This document shows positions 1 through 9,444 of a stretch of 64,000 nt of DNA, piece after piece. The position numbers were made by a program, and so were the translations under genes. Source of the stretch: Phaeobacter sp. 11ANDIMAR09 (GTDB taxonomy: Bacteria > Pseudomonadota > Alphaproteobacteria > Rhodobacterales > Rhodobacteraceae); assembly GCF_001294455.1 (NCBI RefSeq), contig NZ_LIKT01000005.1, positions 176,642-240,641 on the forward strand, in the 5' to 3' direction. The notes under the pieces were generated by a model. The model made no database searches, was not told where the DNA came from, and saw only the letters and a program-made list of their open reading frames with translations. Positions within the stretch are counted from its first letter, which is position 1. Each line of letters begins with the position of its first letter.

Positions 1-2216
1 TGGCGGCAGAGCGGCTGCTTGAACTCAAGCAGGCTGAACTGTCGGCCGCGAATCGTAAACTTGGCCGCCATGCCCTGGCTCTAACCAAACAAATTGGTGT
101 AACTCAGGCCGAAGTGGCGACGGTGCGGGACGAAAACGCCAAGGTAAAATCCGACCTGAGCATGGCCAATGAGAAGATCGAAACCGCCGAGCGGCGGCTT
201 TGGCATTCGATCCAGGCCTTTCAGGACGGCTTTGCCTTCTTTGACGCCGACAGCCAGCTCATCGGAGCCAATACCGCCTATCTCAATATCTTTGACGGCT
301 TGGAAGAGGTCACCCCGGGCATCTCCTATATGCGCATCCTGCAGATCCTGACCGACGAAGGTCTGGTCAATACCGGGGATCTGAGGCCGGACAGCTGGCG
401 CGCAATGATGAGCGAACGCTGGTTGTCGATGTCGCCCGAACCCGTCGTCATCCAATTGTGGGACGATCGCTATCTGCGCCTCATTGACCAACGCGGCCAT
501 GGGGGGGACGTGGTGAGCCTGGCCCTCGATATCACCTCGACGGTGAATTACGAGGAAGAACTGCGCGCCGCCCGTGAACGCGCCGAAGCCGCCAACCGTG
601 CAAAATCGGCCTTCCTCGCCAATATGAGCCACGAGATCCGCACTCCGATGAACGGGGTTGTCGGCATGGCCGAGCTGTTGAACGACACCACCCTCAGCGA
701 CGAACAAAAGCTTTACGCCAATACCATCAAGAACTCCGGCGAAGCGCTGCTGGTGATCATCAATGACGTGCTCGACTATTCCAAAATCGAAGCCGACAAG
801 CTGGTCTTGCACGAAGAAGTCTTTGACCTAGAGCGCTGCATCCATGAGATCGTCATGCTGCTGCAGCCTACCGCCCGGGACAAAGGCTTGAACATGGTGG
901 TGGACTACGACCTGTTCCTGCCCACCCGTTTTGTCGGCGACCCGGGCCGCATCCGTCAGGTATTGACCAACCTGGCCGGCAATGCAGTGAAATTCACCAG
1001 CGAAGGTCATGTGACCCTGCGAGTGACCGGGATCACTGACCCCGAAGAGGGCACCTGCGCCGTCCATTGTATGATCGAAGACACCGGCATTGGCATTCCG
1101 GAAGAAAAGATCGACCATGTCTTTGGCGAGTTCAACCAGGTCGAGGATGAGCGCAATCGCAAATTTGAAGGCACCGGTCTGGGGCTGGCGATCTCTCGCC
1201 GTCTGATTGAACTGATGGATGGGGAGATCTGGGTCGAAAGCGACGAAGGCGTGGGGTCCTGCTTTGGCTTCCGTATCCCGCTGCCCACAGTTGCCGACAG
1301 CACCGCCTTCACGCCCAGGCTTCCCAAAAGCCTGCGTCACATCCTGGTGGCGGATGAATCATCGCTGAACAGTGAAATCATGCAACGTCAGTTGATGTTG
1401 TTGGGTGTCGAAACCACGACAGCAGAGAGCGTGCCGGATGCCCTGGGGAAAATGAATGTCGGGGTTGATCTGATCCTCTCCGATCATGCCATTCCCGGCG
1501 GTGGCGGTTTGGAACTGGCGCGCCAGCTGCGAAAGGGCAAATGGGCCAACATTCCCATGCTCATGCTCTGTTCCAACCCGCATGAATACTCAGAGGATGA
1601 GCTGAAAGATCTCGATGTCGGCCTGCTGCCACGCCCCACTCCGCGGGATGAATTGTTCGCCAAGTTGGAAAGCCTTGGCAATGGGCTGTTGAAAACACCG
1701 CCAGAGCAGCCCTCGGCCTCTGAGGCCCCGACACAGACTCTGGAAGAGGCCTATGCCGCAGATAATGCCGCAGCGCCGCCCCTGCCGGATACGGCTACCA
1801 ATGATCAGCGCCAGATGCGCATTCTGGCGGCAGAAGACAACCGGACCAACCAGCTGGTCTTCCGCAAGATGGTCAAGGATCTCAACATCGAGCTGAAATT
1901 TGCCAACAATGGCATCGAAGCGGTGGAGCTCTATCAGTCCTTTGAGCCGGATCTGGTCTTTATGGATATTTCCATGCCGGAAATGGACGGCAAGGAGGCG
2001 ACGGGCGAGATCCGCAAACTGGAAGCCCTGAGTGGAAAACACGTGCCTATCGTCGCCCTGACCGCCCATGCCATGACAGGCGATTCAGACGGCATCCTGG
2101 CCGCAGGCCTCGATCACTACCTGACCAAGCCGCTGCGCAAAGCGGTCATCCTGGAACGCATCCTGCAGCATGTCTCGGACGAGTTTCAGCAGGTCGAGAC
2201 AACCTCGGCTGCCTAG
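1..2216 (+). CDS. Hybrid sensor histidine kinase / response regulator, 5' end outside window
   Basis: The open frame runs in from the left edge (first full codon at base 3), so the N-terminus is missing; GTG 114 is not a convincing start. The visible order is a coiled-coil stretch (about bases 3-210), a PAS-like domain, a HisKA dimerisation domain whose H-box reads MSHEIRTPMNG (His codon at 630), and an HATPase domain with DTGIGIP and GTGLGLAISRR. Two receiver domains follow. The first is divergent: its acidic pocket reads ADES, although an Asp remains in LSDHAIP. The second is canonical, with AEDN, phospho-Asp in FMDISMP, and the KP lysine. Family knowledge suggests an inner-membrane or cytosolic phosphorelay protein that needs an external Hpt and output partner, none of which is nearby. 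Its signal is unknown. The stop lies 8 bp from the convergent yaaA. Confidence 0.93.
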   Translation, partial: AAERLLELKQAELSAANRKLGRHALALTKQIGVTQAEVATVRDENAKVKSDLSMANEKIETAERRLWHSIQAFQDGFAFFDADSQLIGANTAYLNIFDGLEEVTPGISYMRILQILTDEGLVNTGDLRPDSWRAMMSERWLSMSPEPVVIQLWDDRYLRLIDQRGHGGDVVSLALDITSTVNYEEELRAARERAEAANRAKSAFLANMSHEIRTPMNGVVGMAELLNDTTLSDEQKLYANTIKNSGEALLVIINDVLDYSKIEADKLVLHEEVFDLERCIHEIVMLLQPTARDKGLNMVVDYDLFLPTRFVGDPGRIRQVLTNLAGNAVKFTSEGHVTLRVTGITDPEEGTCAVHCMIEDTGIGIPEEKIDHVFGEFNQVEDERNRKFEGTGLGLAISRRLIELMDGEIWVESDEGVGSCFGFRIPLPTVADSTAFTPRLPKSLRHILVADESSLNSEIMQRQLMLLGVETTTAESVPDALGKMNVGVDLILSDHAIPGGGGLELARQLRKGKWANIPMLMLCSNPHEYSEDELKDLDVGLLPRPTPRDELFAKLESLGNGLLKTPPEQPSASEAPTQTLEEAYAADNAAAPPLPDTATNDQRQMRILAAEDNRTNQLVFRKMVKDLNIELKFANNGIEAVELYQSFEPDLVFMDISMPEMDGKEATGEIRKLEALSGKHVPIVALTAHAMTGDSDGILAAGLDHYLTKPLRKAVILERILQHVSDEFQQVETTSAA

Positions 2217-2224
2217 CGCGGCAA

Positions 2225-2995
2225 TTATCCAGCAGAGTGCCGCAGGAACACAGGCTTCATCGGTTCGGACAGGGTCGGCTGATAGGCATATCCGCCAGTG
2301 TCAAATTCCTGCAGCGCCGCCATATCTGAAATCCGGTTCTGGATCACATAGCGCGCCATCGCACCACGGGCGCGTTTGGCATAGAAACTCACCACTTTGG
2401 GCGTGCCACCTTTGTCTTCCATAAAGACCGGGGTCACCACTTGCGGTTTCAGCGCCTTCAGGTCGACGGCGCCAAAATACTCCTGGCTGGCGCAGTTCAC
2501 CAGGACCTGAGCGCCGACCTCTTCGGCCTGAGCATTCAGCGCCTCGGCAATCTGGCTGCCCCAGTATTCATAGAGGTTTTTGCCGCGCGCGTTTTTCAGC
2601 CGCGAGCCCATTTCCAGCCGGTAGGGCTGCAGCGCATCCAGCGGGCGCAGCAACCCGTAAAGCCCGGACAGAATGCGAAAATGATCCTGCGCCCAGGCCA
2701 TTTCCTCAGGCTCCAATGACGCCGCTTCCAGCCCCTGATAGGTGTCGCCCGCAAAGGCCAGCGCGGCGGGACGCAGATCCTCGGTCTTCGGATCCGCCTG
2801 GAAATCGCGAAAGCGGTCGTAATTCAGCTTGGCCAGGTCTTCGCTGATATGCATCAGCTTCATCAGCTCCGGCACCGTGAGGTCGCGCGCAACGGCGTTC
2901 AATGCGATGGCATCGCTTTGAAAGGCGGGGAAGGTCATCTCCTGATCCCGCTCCGACCAATCCAGCTTTTTGGCCGGGGATACCACTACCAGCAT
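2225..2995 (-). CDS. yaaA: Peroxide stress protein YaaA (UPF0246/DUF328)
   Basis: A 256-residue protein spanning the whole UPF0246 family length. It starts MLVVVSPAKKLDW, the family hallmark, and contains FRILSGLYGLLRPLD and LVNCASQEYFGAV, both typical conserved blocks. In E. coli YaaA is induced by peroxide and lowers free intracellular iron, limiting Fenton damage; the structure is a DNA-binding-like fold of uncertain biochemical activity. The ATG at 2995 is preceded by a good Shine-Dalgarno (AAGGAG). It ends tail-to-tail with the kinase gene and lies just downstream of recQ on the same strand (41 bp), so the two may be co-transcribed as a stress-related pair. Confidence 0.93.
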   Translation of the reverse strand: MLVVVSPAKKLDWSERDQEMTFPAFQSDAIALNAVARDLTVPELMKLMHISEDLAKLNYDRFRDFQADPKTEDLRPAALAFAGDTYQGLEAASLEPEEMAWAQDHFRILSGLYGLLRPLDALQPYRLEMGSRLKNARGKNLYEYWGSQIAEALNAQAEEVGAQVLVNCASQEYFGAVDLKALKPQVVTPVFMEDKGGTPKVVSFYAKRARGAMARYVIQNRISDMAALQEFDTGGYAYQPTLSEPMKPVFLRHSAG

Positions 2996-3036
2996 CGCGC
3001 GCTCCTTTGTTTCCGATTTGTTTCCTTTTTCCAGAC

Positions 3037-5109
3037 TTAATCAGTCTGGCGCAAAACGTCCAGAAAGGCGGGCAAGAATCTCTCTGCCCGGCGCTCGCCC
3101 AACAGCATTGTGATGCCGCGCGTATCCTCGACCCGCATCTGCGCCAGCTTTGCGAGCATGGCAGCCGGACAGCTGAGCGGTTTCAAAGTGCCGCAACTCC
3201 CCCGGATCAGCCCAGTCTGAGCCTCCATCAGGGCGTCATAGGTCGATCCCGCCCCAGCCCGTGTTGCCAGTTTGCGCCTCTGGGGGTGCAGCTGTTCCAC
3301 CGCGCCGGTGATCACCTCAAGAAACTCATCACCGTAACGGTCCAGTTTTTTGGCGCCAACGCCCCCAATCCGAGCCATCTGATCCAGAGTTTCCGGGCGG
3401 GTTTCGGCCATCTCGATCAGGGTCTTGTCGTTGAACACCACATAGGCTGGCACTTTCTGCGCCTCTGCCAGGGCGCGGCGCTTGGCTTTCAGGGCCGACA
3501 GCAGTGGCGCATCTTCTTCGGAGACCAGCATCTTGACCGCCGGGCGGCGTTCGGCAGATTTGATAGTATCCCTGCGCAGGGAGATCTGCGCCTCTCCCTT
3601 CAGCACCGGCAGCGCTGCCTCTGTCATCCGCAGGGCACCATGGCGTTCGGGATCAGGGCGCACCAGATCATGACCCATCATCTGGCGAAACACTGCCTGC
3701 CACTGGCGTTTGCTGTATTCCTTACCACAACCAAAGACCGATAGTTCGTTATGACCCTTTTCGCGCACCCGGTCGGTCTCATTTCCATAGAGAACGTCGA
3801 TCAGATGCCCAGCGCCATAGGTCTCATTGGTGCGCAAAATAGCCGAAAGCGCCTTGCGTACCGCCGTAGTGCCGTCAAAGACCTCCACCGGGCTATCGCA
3901 GAGATCACAATTGCCGCAGGGGTCCGAGTCTTCCTCGAAATAACCCAATAGGGTCTGGCGGCGACAGGTCAGCGCCTCGGCCAGACCCAGCAGCGCATTC
4001 AAACGCGCGTGATCTGCCGCACGACGTTCCGAGGGGGCCAGGCCTTCGTCGATCTGGCTGCGCCGCAACCGGATGTCATCAGATCCAAACAGGGTCAGGG
4101 TTTCCGCAGGGGCCCCGTCGCGACCCGCGCGGCCAATTTCCTGATAGTAGGATTCGATGGATTTGGGCAGATCAGCATGGGCCACCCAGCGGATGTCTGG
4201 CTTATCTATCCCCATACCAAAAGCCACGGTGGCCACCACAATCAGGCCATCCTCGCGGGCAAAGCGTGTTTCCACGTCGCGCCGATCCCCAGCCTCCATG
4301 CCACCGTGATAATGGCAGGCCGCGTGACCAGCGTCACGCAGGGCGCGGGCCAGGTCTTCGGTTTTGGCGCGGGTGCCGCAATAGACGATGCCTGACTGAC
4401 CCTTGCGGGCTGCTGCAAACTCCAGGATCTGACGGCGCGGCCCGTCCTTGGCGGCAAAGGCCAGATGGATATTGGGCCGGTCAAACCCCCGCAGAAAGGC
4501 GCGCGGCGCATGACCATCAAACAGCTTGCGAATGATCTCTTCGCGGGTCTCTGAATCGGCGGTGGCGGTAAAGGCCGCCAGAGGCACATCCAGTGCCTGG
4601 CGCAGCTCGCCGATGCGCAGGTAGTCGGGGCGGAAATCATGGCCCCATTGGCTGACACAATGGGCCTCATCCACAGCGATCAGGCTGACATTGATGCGCT
4701 GCAACATGTTCAGCGTCGCCCCCGAAGCCAGCCGTTCCGGCGCCATGTACAAGAGCTTCAGCGCGCCGGATTCGATGGATTGCCAGACCGCTTCGGTCTC
4801 TTCTTCGGTATTGCCAGAGGTGAGCGCCCCCGCCGTGACCCCCACCGCCTGCAGCGCCCGCACCTGATCGCGCATCAGCGCAATCAGCGGCGAGATCACC
4901 ACCGTGATGCCAGCCCGTTGCAGCGCGGGTAGCTGGAAGCACAGCGATTTTCCTCCGCCCGTGGGCATGATGGCCAAAACGTTTTCGCCGCGCGTTACCG
5001 CCTCAACGATCTCTTCCTGACCGGGGCGAAAGGCATCAAAGCCAAAAATCTCACGCAGCAGCGGAGCGGCGGTGCTCTCCGTCTCGGTGATCGCTGGCGC
5101 GGCTGTCAT
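3037..5109 (-). CDS. recQ: ATP-dependent DNA helicase RecQ
   Basis: A 690-residue 3'-5' superfamily 2 helicase acting in recombination-dependent repair. Seen in order: the motif 0 region (FGFDAFRPGQ), Walker A TGGGKS, the DEAH box inside VDEAHCVSQWGHDFRP, motif VI QEIGRAGRDG, a zinc-binding cluster (CRRQ...CGNCDLC), an RQC winged helix, and a C-terminal HRDC domain (residues about 540-610). The start was chosen at ATG 5109 (MTAAPAITE) because the upstream in-frame extension to 5187 is low-complexity and RecQ homologues begin close to this point. Length is slightly above the E. coli protein because of a C-terminal tail after HRDC. It lies upstream of yaaA on the same strand. Confidence 0.95.
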   Translation of the reverse strand: MTAAPAITETESTAAPLLREIFGFDAFRPGQEEIVEAVTRGENVLAIMPTGGGKSLCFQLPALQRAGITVVISPLIALMRDQVRALQAVGVTAGALTSGNTEEETEAVWQSIESGALKLLYMAPERLASGATLNMLQRINVSLIAVDEAHCVSQWGHDFRPDYLRIGELRQALDVPLAAFTATADSETREEIIRKLFDGHAPRAFLRGFDRPNIHLAFAAKDGPRRQILEFAAARKGQSGIVYCGTRAKTEDLARALRDAGHAACHYHGGMEAGDRRDVETRFAREDGLIVVATVAFGMGIDKPDIRWVAHADLPKSIESYYQEIGRAGRDGAPAETLTLFGSDDIRLRRSQIDEGLAPSERRAADHARLNALLGLAEALTCRRQTLLGYFEEDSDPCGNCDLCDSPVEVFDGTTAVRKALSAILRTNETYGAGHLIDVLYGNETDRVREKGHNELSVFGCGKEYSKRQWQAVFRQMMGHDLVRPDPERHGALRMTEAALPVLKGEAQISLRRDTIKSAERRPAVKMLVSEEDAPLLSALKAKRRALAEAQKVPAYVVFNDKTLIEMAETRPETLDQMARIGGVGAKKLDRYGDEFLEVITGAVEQLHPQRRKLATRAGAGSTYDALMEAQTGLIRGSCGTLKPLSCPAAMLAKLAQMRVEDTRGITMLLGERRAERFLPAFLDVLRQTD

Positions 5110-5267
5110 GGAGTGGGACCTCGTTGGGTGCGGCTGCTCTGATTTGAGCGCCACAATCCCACAGGTCGATTCGGGCGGCAAGAGCAAGGGGCAAAGCTTT
5201 ACGCTTCGCCCCCTTGGTTTTATTCATATCATCCGCTGAAACAGCCCAAACCGGCCACCAGGGAGGC

Positions 5268-5558
5268 CTAGTAGAATGCGGCCATGTTGTTCTGGATGAT
5301 AATGCGCAGGGCATAGACCGCGATCAGCACCACCAACGGCGCCAGATCAATGCCGCTCATATTGGGCATAATGCGGCGCACCGGCGCGTAAAGCGGCTCG
5401 AGAATACGCTGCAACATGTACCAGATCTGGCTCACCAGCTGCTGTTGCAGGTTCAGAACCTGGAAATTGATCAGCCAGCTCATGATCACATGAGCGATGA
5501 TGAAGAACCAGACGATGTCCAGGATCAACAGCAGAATTTGGAGCAGCGAGAGCATCAT
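5268..5558 (-). CDS. YggT family small membrane protein
   Basis: A 96-residue protein with two hydrophobic segments. The first spans about residues 5-27 (LLQILLLILDIVWFFIIAHV) and the second about 72-90 (LAPLVVLIAVYALRIII). They flank the conserved YggT block LEPLYAPVRRIMPN. YggT proteins are small inner-membrane proteins implicated in osmotic tolerance or cell-envelope and division functions; the biochemical role is unsettled. The start is one of two adjacent ATGs (5558 or 5555), both behind AGAGGT; longer in-frame extension to 5639 lacks family similarity. It is a single-gene unit, divergent from the thioesterase-like gene. Confidence 0.9.
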   Translation of the reverse strand: MMLSLLQILLLILDIVWFFIIAHVIMSWLINFQVLNLQQQLVSQIWYMLQRILEPLYAPVRRIMPNMSGIDLAPLVVLIAVYALRIIIQNNMAAFY

Positions 5559-5687
5559 GTACCTCTTTGGAATAACAGCCTTACAGGTAAGCAGCCTGTG
5601 GCATTTGTGCAAGCCTTCCGCGAGGTTGCGGTTGACCATTGGTTAATCGGTGGCAAGAGGGGCACAACTCGACAGGAGAAGCCGCAA

Positions 5688-6239
5688 ATGTTCCCGATTT
5701 TCCGCCTGATCAAAGACCTGATGAAGGCGCGCCGCATGACCCCGCTGGGTCTGACCGAAACCCATGTCTCTCGGCATATCTGCTGGCCCTGGGATCTGGA
5801 TATCTGGCTGGAGCTGAACAATGGCCGCGCCATGACGCTGTATGATCTGGGGCGCACCATGCAGGCCCAGCGGGTTGGGCTGATTGGTGCCCTGCGCCAA
5901 AACCGCTGGGGCATGACCGTCGCGGGTACCAGCGTGCGGTTCCGTCAACGCATCCGTGGCTTTGAACGCTTTGAAATGCGCAGCCGGGCGGCAGCCTGGG
6001 ATGACAAATTCATCTACCTGGAACAGTCGATGTGGAAAAAGGACGGCACCTGCGCCAGCCATGTAATGCTGCGCACCGCGCTCACCGACAAAAACGGCAT
6101 CGTGCCGCCCGCGCGGGTGCTCGAGGCCATGGGTCTGCAAGACACACCAACGCCGCCGATGCCGGACTGGATTGATGCCTGGCGCGCAGCAGACGCGCAA
6201 CGTCCCTGGCCACCGATGCAAGAGCCCCTTGCCTCGTGA
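5688..6239 (+). CDS. Thioesterase-like (THEM6/4HBT-type hot-dog) protein
   Basis: A 183-residue protein whose start ATG at 5688 follows a strong AGGAGAAG ribosome site. The sequence HICWPWDLDIWLELNNGR, followed by YDLGRTMQAQR and GTSVRFRQRI, matches the layout of acyl-CoA-thioesterase-like hot-dog proteins related to THEM6, where the strand after the central helix carries a V-F-R-x-R motif. A catalytic Asp/Glu is not obvious, so enzymatic activity is an inference. There is no signal peptide, and it is probably cytosolic. It precedes the MFS transporter gene by 54 bp on the same strand and may be transcribed with it. Confidence 0.72.
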   Translation: MFPIFRLIKDLMKARRMTPLGLTETHVSRHICWPWDLDIWLELNNGRAMTLYDLGRTMQAQRVGLIGALRQNRWGMTVAGTSVRFRQRIRGFERFEMRSRAAAWDDKFIYLEQSMWKKDGTCASHVMLRTALTDKNGIVPPARVLEAMGLQDTPTPPMPDWIDAWRAADAQRPWPPMQEPLAS

Positions 6240-6293
6240 CCTAAGTCCCTGTCTTATCGCAGATAACAAACAGCTGGGGACAGGCGGGAAAAG

Positions 6294-7658
6294 ATGAGCA
6301 ATATTTCAACGCGCAAGCGCATTTGGGGCTGGTGGTTCTTTGACTGGGCCAGCCAACCCTATCACACGCTGCTGGTGACCTTTGTCTTTGGCCCCTTCTT
6401 TGCCGCCGTCGCTGCAAATCACTATTTGGGGGAGGGCCTGGAGCCCGAAGCCGCCAAGGCCCAGGCCCAGACCATGTGGTCGATTGGCATGACCGCCACC
6501 GGGCTGATGATTGGGTTTGGAGCGCCCTTTATCGGCGCTCTGGCCGATATTTCCGGACGCAAACGCCCCTGGCTCATTGGCTTTTCGCTGATGTATATCC
6601 TGGGCGCCTGGGGGATCTGGTACTCGGACCCCGCCGGCAGCAACCTGTGGTGGATGCTGGTAACCTTTGGCTTTGGCTTCATTGGCGCGGAATTTGCATT
6701 GATCTTTGCCAATTCGCAGCTGCCCAGCCTCGGCAGCAAGGACGATGTCGGGGCGATCTCTGGCTCTGGCTTTGCCTTTGGCTATCTTGGCGGGGTGATT
6801 GCACTCTTCATTATGCTGTTGCTCTTTGTGGAACAGGGCACTGGAAAAACCCTGATCGGATTGGACCCAATCCTGGGACTGGAGGCTGCAACCCGAGAAG
6901 GCACCCGCGCGGTGGGGCCCTTTACGGCGTTGTGGTTCCTCGTCTTTATGGTGCCCTATTTCCTCTGGGTCAAAGACGATGCTGGCACCGGCACGCGCGG
7001 CACGCTTGGGCAGGCGGTCACTCTGGTGGTCACTTCGATCAAGGCGCTGCGGCACCGCTTCAGCCTGGCCAGTTATCTTGGCTCTTCGATGCTCTACCGC
7101 GATGCGCTCAATGGGCTTTATGGCTTTGGCGGCGTTTATGCCAGCCTGGTCCTGGACTGGGAGATCACCCAGATCGGTATCTTTGGCATCATCTCAGCAA
7201 TTGCCGCTGCAGCCTTTAGCTGGGTTGGCGGCATGGCCGACAAACGCTTTGGCCCCAAACCCGTCATCGTGGCTGCCATCCTGGTGCTGACGCTGGTCTG
7301 CATCACCGTGGTGAACATGTCGCGTGAGGCGCTCTTTGGCATGCCTCTGGCTGCAGAATCCACACTGCCCGACGCCATCTTCTTTGGTTGCGGCATGCTG
7401 ATCGGCGGCTTCGGCGGTATCTTGCAGGCCGCAAGCCGCAGCCTGATGGTACGCCATACCGATCCTGCAAAGGCGACTGAGAGCTTTGGGCTCTACGGTC
7501 TGTCGGGTCGCGCCACCGCCTTTTTGGCGCCTGGGCTGATTGGGCTTGCCACAACCGTGACAGGTAGCGCACGATTGGGTATCTCCCCGGTGATCTTCCT
7601 GTTTATCCTCGGGTTGATTGTGTTGCGTTGGGTCAAGGCAGAAGGAGACCAGGGTTGA
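6294..7658 (+). CDS. MFS transporter, UMF1/Atg22-like
   Basis: A 454-residue polytopic protein with about 12 hydrophobic segments and the UMF1-type N-terminus (RKRIWGWWFFDWASQPYHTLL). The motif PFIGALADISGRKRPW, between TM2 and TM3, is the MFS A-like loop. In the Atg22/UMF1 group some eukaryotic members export amino acids from vacuoles; bacterial substrates are unknown. The long loop around residues 185-205 and a second-half repeat (GGMADKRFGPKP) fit the two-bundle MFS fold. ATG 6294 is preceded by GGCGGGAAAAG. The last codons overlap the start of mepA by four bases (TTGA), so the two are translationally coupled. Confidence 0.88.
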   Translation: MSNISTRKRIWGWWFFDWASQPYHTLLVTFVFGPFFAAVAANHYLGEGLEPEAAKAQAQTMWSIGMTATGLMIGFGAPFIGALADISGRKRPWLIGFSLMYILGAWGIWYSDPAGSNLWWMLVTFGFGFIGAEFALIFANSQLPSLGSKDDVGAISGSGFAFGYLGGVIALFIMLLLFVEQGTGKTLIGLDPILGLEAATREGTRAVGPFTALWFLVFMVPYFLWVKDDAGTGTRGTLGQAVTLVVTSIKALRHRFSLASYLGSSMLYRDALNGLYGFGGVYASLVLDWEITQIGIFGIISAIAAAAFSWVGGMADKRFGPKPVIVAAILVLTLVCITVVNMSREALFGMPLAAESTLPDAIFFGCGMLIGGFGGILQAASRSLMVRHTDPAKATESFGLYGLSGRATAFLAPGLIGLATTVTGSARLGISPVIFLFILGLIVLRWVKAEGDQG

Positions 7659-8524
7659 GACTGCTATTTGCGAGTTTTTGTTTATTGATTGCCGGCTTGA
7701 TCAGCGCCAGTGCTGCGACCCCGGCCAAGCAGCTTTTTGGCGCCAAGGGCAGCGCATCGCAGCAGACGCCGGCCGCCTTTGGTTCCTATGCCAAGGGCTG
7801 TGTCGCCGGGGCCGTGCAACTGCCGGAAACCGGCCCGACCTGGCAGGCCATGCGGCTGAGCCGAAATCGCAACTGGGGCCACCCTGAAACCATCAGCTTT
7901 ATCGAAAAGCTAAGCCAGGTCGCGGCCCGCCAACCCGGCTGGGACGGGCTATACATTGGGGACATCAGCCAACCCCGGGGCGGACCAATGCTGTCGGGGC
8001 ACCGTAGCCATCAGGTGGGCCTGGATATCGACATCTGGATGCGCCCGGCGGATCGGTTGAACTACAGCCGCGCCCAGCGCGAGAAGATCTCGTCGATCTC
8101 GATGCGGCGCAACAACGGCGCCTTTGTAAATTCCGACTGGACCCGCGCCCATCACGAGATCATCAAGGCAGCCGCGCAGGACAAACGGGTGGCACGTATC
8201 TTTGTCTTTCCCGGCGCCAAAGTGCAGATGTGCAAGGACGCCAAGGGCGACCGGCGCTGGCTGCGCAAGATCCGCCCCTGGTGGGGGCATCACTACCATT
8301 TCCATGTGCGCCTTGCCTGCCCCAAGGGATCGCAGGGCTGCGTCAATCAGGATCGCCCCCCTCGTGGGGACGGCTGCGATGCGGCCCAGAAATGGGTCGA
8401 TGACATCCTGAGCCCACCCCCGCCAAAGCCTGCAGATCCCAATGCGCCAGCTCCAAAGCCCCGCCGGGAGTACACCCTGTCGGATCTGCCCCGGCAGTGC
8501 TCTGCCGTCTTGCAATCAAACTGA
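7655..8524 (+). CDS. mepA: Penicillin-insensitive murein endopeptidase MepA
   Basis: LAS-family metallopeptidase that cleaves D-Ala-meso-DAP cross-links in periplasmic peptidoglycan. Key metal-site blocks are present: SGHRSHQVGLDIDIW (His...Asp ligands) and WWGHHYHFHVRL (second His set), plus the paired cysteines typical of the family (CVAG, CPKGSQGC, GDGC, QCSAV). A Sec signal peptide begins RLLFASFCLLIAGLIS. I place the start at TTG 7655: it sits at the normal distance from AAGGAGA (7642-7648), overlaps the upstream stop as TTGA, and begins the signal peptide directly. The protein is then 289 residues. The rare TTG start probably keeps synthesis of this lytic enzyme low (inference). Confidence 0.92.
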   Translation: MRLLFASFCLLIAGLISASAATPAKQLFGAKGSASQQTPAAFGSYAKGCVAGAVQLPETGPTWQAMRLSRNRNWGHPETISFIEKLSQVAARQPGWDGLYIGDISQPRGGPMLSGHRSHQVGLDIDIWMRPADRLNYSRAQREKISSISMRRNNGAFVNSDWTRAHHEIIKAAAQDKRVARIFVFPGAKVQMCKDAKGDRRWLRKIRPWWGHHYHFHVRLACPKGSQGCVNQDRPPRGDGCDAAQKWVDDILSPPPPKPADPNAPAPKPRREYTLSDLPRQCSAVLQSN

Positions 8525-8535
8525 GCCTGAACACC

Positions 8536-9444
8536 ATGAAGCGTAGAAAACTGATCGGTGGCCTTGTTCTGGCCTCCGGCCTCATTGCGGCGGCAGCAGG
8601 CTTTGCTGCGGCCCAACTGGACCGGTTGGAAAACGCCGCCCAGTTTACAGGCAGCTACACCTGGCGAGCGACCCCCGATTGGTTCGGGGGGTTCTCCGGG
8701 CTTGAGCTCTCAGCGGATGGATCGCAACTGGTTGTCCTAAGCGACCGCGCCCATGTGGCCCGGGCATATATCCACCGGCAAGACGGTGAGATTTCAGAGA
8801 TTTCCCTGCGCAGTGCCCAGCATCTGCGCTCTTCCAAGGGGCGACAGCTCCTGGGACGGATCATGGACAGCGAAGGCCTGGCCCTGGCACCCGGTGGCTC
8901 GCTGTTTATCTCCTTTGAAGGCCTGGCCCGCGTGGTGCATCACCAAACCGAGGCCAGCCGTGCCCGCGTGCTGCCGCGTCCCCATGATTTTCGCGGTTTA
9001 CCCCTGAACAAATCGCTCGAGGCCCTCGCTATTGATCCCCAGGGGCGGCTGTATACCCTACCGGAAAACGCACTGAATGCCGAAGGAGAGATCCCGGTCT
9101 GGCGCTGGAATGGCGCACGCTGGAGCCAGCCTTTCACCCTGCCCCGGCGGGGTGGCTTTCTGCCCGTGGGTGCCGATTTTGGCCCCGACGGGCGGTTTTA
9201 CCTGCTGGAGCGCAACTTTGTCTTTATCGGTTTCCGCAGCCGTTTGCGCCGCTGGGACATCACCGATCAGGGCGCGACAAACGAAGTGACCCTATTGGAA
9301 AGCAGCACCGGCGTGCATGACAACCTCGAAGGGCTATCCGTCTGGCGCGATGCCACGGGAACCCTGCGTGCCACCATGGTGTCTGACGACAATTTCAAAT
9401 CCCTGCAACGCACGGAAGTGGTCGAATACACACTGCCGGAATAA
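8536..9444 (+). CDS. Esterase-like activity of phytase family protein (exported)
   Basis: A 302-residue protein with an N-terminal signal or anchor (KLIGGLVLASGLIAAAAGFAAA). The beta-propeller-like phytase_like segment contains FGGFSGLELSADGSQLVVLSD, ILDSEGLAL-type and SLEALAIDPQGRLYTL blocks, and ends with DNLEGLSVW. Members of this family (PF13449-type) are annotated as phytase-like or esterase-like from fold similarity; the substrate is unknown. The start is ATG 8536, 11 bp after the mepA stop, so it probably belongs to the MFS-mepA transcription unit. A cell-envelope location is likely. No catalytic residue can be assigned with confidence. Confidence 0.8.
   Translation: MKRRKLIGGLVLASGLIAAAAGFAAAQLDRLENAAQFTGSYTWRATPDWFGGFSGLELSADGSQLVVLSDRAHVARAYIHRQDGEISEISLRSAQHLRSSKGRQLLGRIMDSEGLALAPGGSLFISFEGLARVVHHQTEASRARVLPRPHDFRGLPLNKSLEALAIDPQGRLYTLPENALNAEGEIPVWRWNGARWSQPFTLPRRGGFLPVGADFGPDGRFYLLERNFVFIGFRSRLRRWDITDQGATNEVTLLESSTGVHDNLEGLSVWRDATGTLRATMVSDDNFKSLQRTEVVEYTLPE

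Noticed and set aside
5051..5314. Alternative minus-strand frame over the recQ start
   Set aside because: It overlaps the true recQ start and the YggT gene boundary and reads as basic nonsense; it is not an extension of either gene.
6306..7055. Antisense frame within the MFS transporter gene
   Set aside because: Shadow of the transporter; no motif or ribosome site.
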